Positions 6,922 through 8,362 of a stretch of DNA of 8,362 nt are shown here, one piece after another. The notes beneath the pieces were generated by a model. It saw only the letters and a list, made by a program, of their open reading frames with translations. It made no database searches and was not told where the DNA came from. This DNA is from QQUD01 sp039029915 (GTDB lineage: Bacteria; Chloroflexota; Anaerolineae; Promineifilales; Promineifilaceae). How positions within the stretch are numbered: position 1 is the stretch's first letter; the number at the start of each line of letters is the position of its first letter. Made by a program: the position numbers and the translations under genes. The DNA is taken from the NCBI GenBank assembly GCA_039029915.1, contig JBCCFD010000367.1, forward strand, positions 1 to 8,362. Direction: 5' to 3'.

Positions 6922-6950
6922 ATCATATCCACGACATTGCTGTTTTGCAA
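6922..6950 (-). promoter_or_regulatory. Promoter for the minus-strand membrane protein gene, near-leaderless
   Basis: On the minus strand, TTGCAA (6950-6945) and TATGAT (6927-6922) are separated by exactly 17 nt. The -10 ends 9 nt before the ATG at 6912, so the leader would be only about 0-3 nt, consistent with the missing SD. The -35 overlaps the palindrome TTTGCAAA (6944-6951) and the pair TTGCT/AGCAA (6937-6941 and 6951-6955), a possible operator. Confidence 0.5.
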
Positions 6951-6979
6951 AGCAACATTTTGTGACCGTTTACTAAAAT

Positions 6980-7008
6980 TTGGGTCAAATAAATGAAAAG
7001 TGTAAAAT
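6980..7008 (+). promoter_or_regulatory. Candidate promoter of mscL
   Basis: TTGGGT (6980-6985) and TAAAAT (7003-7008, five of six to consensus) have a 17-nt spacer. Transcription would start near 7015 and leave a leader of about 40 nt carrying the SD. The -35 matches consensus only in its first three bases. The 142-nt gap 6913-7054 thus holds divergent promoters for the membrane protein gene and mscL. Confidence 0.4.
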
Positions 7009-7040
7009 TCTAAATGGGAAAGGAAGTTTACATAAATAAA

Positions 7041-7046
7041 AAGGAG
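7041..7046 (+). promoter_or_regulatory. Strong Shine-Dalgarno of mscL
   Basis: AAGGAG lies 8 nt before the ATG at 7055. This is near-ideal and contrasts with the methyltransferase, miaB and minus-strand genes, which lack one. Confidence 0.85.
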
Positions 7047-7054
7047 AAAACTTC

Positions 7055-7468
7055 ATGTTAAAAGAGTTTAGAGAATTTATTGCCAAAGGCAATGTTATGG
7101 ATCTGGCCGTGGCCGTGATCATTGGTGGTGCTTTTGGTGCCATCGTTACCTCATTTGTGAATGACATCATCATGCCAATCTTAAGCATCTTCACTGGTGG
7201 GCTAGATTTTGCCAATTTGTTTTTTGCCCTTGATGGTAACGATTATGCAACATTGGCCGCAGCCCAAGAGGCCGGAGCAGCAACCATTAATTTTGGACTG
7301 TTTATCAATGCCATTATCAACTTTATCGTCATCGCATTCGTCATCTTTATGCTGGTTCGTCAAATCAACAAAATGCAAAAAGAGGAAGAAGCTGCCCCTG
7401 CAGCGCCTCCAGAGCCATCTGCTGAGGAAAAACTGCTTACAGAAATTCGCGATTTGTTGAAAAAATAG
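7055..7468 (+). CDS. mscL: Large-conductance mechanosensitive channel MscL (137 aa)
   Basis: MscL is the inner-membrane channel that opens at near-lytic tension to release solutes during hypo-osmotic shock, as a homopentamer. The amphipathic N-terminal helix MLKEFREFIAKGNVMDLAVA (1-20) leads into TM1 (about 14-44), with the pore-lining glycine-rich AVIIGGAFG and the conserved VNDIIMP. A periplasmic loop (about 45-77) has TGGLDFANLFF and is alanine-rich. TM2 spans about 78-102 (FGLFINAIINFIVIAFVIFM), followed by RQINK. A Pro/Ala/Glu-rich linker (110-122) joins the C-terminal cytoplasmic helix EEKLLTEIRDLLKK, which forms the bundle. The length is typical and no residue looks out of place. It appears to be a monocistronic unit, with its own SD and a strong terminator 48 nt after the stop. 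Confidence 0.97.
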   Translation: MLKEFREFIAKGNVMDLAVAVIIGGAFGAIVTSFVNDIIMPILSIFTGGLDFANLFFALDGNDYATLAAAQEAGAATINFGLFINAIINFIVIAFVIFMLVRQINKMQKEEEAAPAAPPEPSAEEKLLTEIRDLLKK

Positions 7469-7515
7469 AAAATGAATCAATTGCAAGTGTGCTGACTCAA
7501 TGGATGCGCATCATA

Positions 7516-7553
7516 ATACCCGTCTCATGGTAAAATGAGGCGGGTATTTTTTT
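7516..7553 (+). terminator. Strong intrinsic terminator after mscL
   Basis: A 13-bp stem pairs 7516-7528 with 7535-7547. All pairs are Watson-Crick except one G-U. The 6-nt loop is GGTAAA, and a T7 run occupies 7547-7553. This is the best terminator in the window. Its T-run ends only 15 nt before the amidase ATG, with the amidase SD in between. Confidence 0.9.
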
Positions 7554-7556
7554 GCT

Positions 7557-7563
7557 AAAGGAG
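7557..7563 (+). promoter_or_regulatory. Shine-Dalgarno of the amidase gene
   Basis: AAAGGAG lies 5 nt before the ATG at 7569 and only 3 nt after the T-run of the preceding terminator. Confidence 0.75.
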
Positions 7564-7568
7564 AGTAA

Positions 7569-8362
7569 ATGTTAACACCTGCAGAATATGTGAATTATGA
7601 TGGTTTAGGATTGGCTGAACTGGTTGAAAAGGGGGAGGTTACCCCCGGCGAACTGTTAGAAACGGCCGTATCCCTCATTGAAGCGCTCGACCCCCAAGTG
7701 AATGCAATTGTGACCCAAATGTTTGACGAGGCCAGAACGGCCGTTTCAGAAGGCCTAGCGGACGGCCCCTTCAAAGGGGTCCCGTTTTTCGTCAAAGATT
7801 TAGGGGAAATGGTGGCCGGTGTGCGCCTAACGGGGGGCAGTCGTGCCTTAGCTGAATTTGTACCTAAGCAAGATAGCGAATTTATCAATCGCGTGCGTCA
7901 GGCCGGGTTTAATCTTGCGGGCAAAACTAATACACCTGAGTTTGGCTTACTCCCTACGACCGAATCTGAGCTGTTAGGAAAATGTCATAATCCCTGGGCT
8001 CTGGCGCATTCCCCTGGTGGATCGAGCGGTGGGGCAGGTGCGGCCGTGGCGACTGGGTATGGTCCTGTTGCCCACGCCACTGATGGCGGTGGGTCTATTC
8101 GCATTCCTGCTTCCTGTTGTGGCCTGTTTGGCTTAAAACCAACCCGAGGCCGAACACCACAAGGGCCTGCCCGTGGTGATTCAATGAATGGATTATCTAT
8201 TGGAAACGTGGTGAGCCGTTCGGTTAGAGACAGCGCCGCCTTTTTAGATGCAGTGGCTGGCCCAGATATTGGCGACCCTTATTTTGCGCCGCCTATCAAA
8301 CGGTCGTATCTTGAAGAAGTGTCGGTTGCACCTAAAAAACTCAAAATTGCTTTGCTCACCAA
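7569..8362 (+). CDS. Amidase-signature family hydrolase, 3' end beyond the window (264 aa visible)
   Basis: This enzyme hydrolyses a C-N amide bond by the Ser-cisSer-Lys mechanism of the amidase-signature family. All three catalytic residues are visible: Lys76 in PFFVKDL, cis-Ser152 in SPGGSSGG and nucleophile Ser176 in TDGGGSIRIPA. Ser152 and Ser176 are 24 residues apart, as in the family model FAAH. Family motifs AGKTNTPEFG (117-126) and CGLFGLKPTRGRTPQGP also fit. The stretch SRSVRDSAAFLDAVAGPDIGDPY resembles the NylA-like (6-aminohexanoate cyclic-dimer hydrolase) and generic amidase branch rather than GatA, but substrate cannot be assigned. No gatB or gatC is adjacent on the visible side. 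The frame is open to the window end, so the remaining C-terminal part lies outside. The start is set by a good SD. Two copies of ACGGCCGT encode Thr-Ala-Val. Confidence 0.93.
   Translation, partial: MLTPAEYVNYDGLGLAELVEKGEVTPGELLETAVSLIEALDPQVNAIVTQMFDEARTAVSEGLADGPFKGVPFFVKDLGEMVAGVRLTGGSRALAEFVPKQDSEFINRVRQAGFNLAGKTNTPEFGLLPTTESELLGKCHNPWALAHSPGGSSGGAGAAVATGYGPVAHATDGGGSIRIPASCCGLFGLKPTRGRTPQGPARGDSMNGLSIGNVVSRSVRDSAAFLDAVAGPDIGDPYFAPPIKRSYLEEVSVAPKKLKIALLT

Larger units (their letters stand above)
878..7744. repeat. Highly iterated palindrome ACGGCCGT, 12 exact copies
   Basis: Copies start at 878, 1060, 1454, 1760, 2420, 2898, 3567, 6328, 6589, 6840, 7662 and 7737. Random expectation for one 8-mer in 8.4 kb is about 0.13 (uniform base composition). 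Several copies extend to longer palindromes: 12 bp at 876-887, 1758-1769 and 6838-6849, and 14 bp at 1057-1070 and 2895-2908. A related half copy, TCGGCCGT, is at 1463-1470. In genes the copies are read as Thr-Ala-Val (six), Asn/Asp-Gly-Arg (four) and Lys-Arg-Pro-Phe (one), covering all three phases; one is intergenic. The constraint is therefore on DNA, not protein. It is comparable in behaviour to cyanobacterial HIP1 (GCGATCGC), but the sequence differs. Confidence 0.85.

Noticed and set aside
7481..7517. TTGCAA and CATAAT as a standard promoter for the amidase
   Set aside because: The spacer would be 25 nt, far from 17; the nearer CTGACT gives only 14 nt. Only the -10 part is retained, as a hypothesis.
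7595..7888. Minus-strand ORF of 97 residues inside the amidase
   Set aside because: It lies wholly opposite an amidase frame that contains catalytic motifs; its Ser/Pro-rich content is typical of antisense shadow.
1..8362. CRISPR array, transposon ends, integrase, toxin-antitoxin pair, defence island or retron
   Set aside because: No regularly spaced repeats, transposase or integrase motifs, short overlapping toxin-antitoxin pairs or reverse transcriptase were seen. The iterated palindrome is dispersed and irregularly spaced.

Overview
This window is 8.4 kb of ordinary-looking bacterial chromosome at moderate GC. It is densely coded, mostly on the + strand. There are no tRNAs, rRNAs, IS elements, phage genes, CRISPR arrays or recognisable defence genes. 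The lineage cannot be fixed from the sequence. The large membrane-anchored beta-propeller proteins, MscL, the MiaB type and a heavily iterated palindrome would fit an uncultured Chloroflexota (Anaerolineae-like) bacterium, but that is a low-confidence inference.

Left part (1-3853): two tandem paralogous genes for extracytoplasmic beta-propeller proteins. The first enters from outside the window and is broken by a single in-frame TAG at 265-267, with the frame otherwise open to 1149. The second (1286-3853) is intact: an acidic cytoplasmic tail, one membrane anchor, two poorly characterised middle regions and a C-terminal propeller homologous to the first gene. Four cysteines correspond between the two propellers.

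Middle part (3854-6150): a class I SAM-dependent methyltransferase (3903-4697) and a MiaB-type tRNA methylthiotransferase (4771-6150). They are separated by a 55-nt nested inverted repeat. Neither gene has a convincing Shine-Dalgarno sequence, and both have a -10-like hexamer ending 7 nt before the ATG, which suggests leaderless transcripts.

Right part (6151-8362): a convergent junction without a gene; a minus-strand gene for an unrecognised two-helix membrane protein (6346-6912); a divergent promoter region; mscL (7055-7468) with a strong SD and an excellent intrinsic terminator; and the 5' part of an amidase-signature enzyme (7569 to the window end). The amidase SD lies only 3 nt after the mscL terminator.

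The most striking feature is not a gene. The 8-bp palindrome ACGGCCGT occurs 12 times, against roughly 0.1 expected by chance. It is read in all three codon phases and once in intergenic DNA, often inside longer 10-14 bp palindromes, and it is absent from the 2.75 kb holding the methyltransferase and miaB. This resembles the HIP1 phenomenon of cyanobacteria with a different sequence. The genes do not form an obvious common pathway: tRNA modification, osmotic safety valve, amide hydrolysis and surface proteins appear to be independent neighbours.
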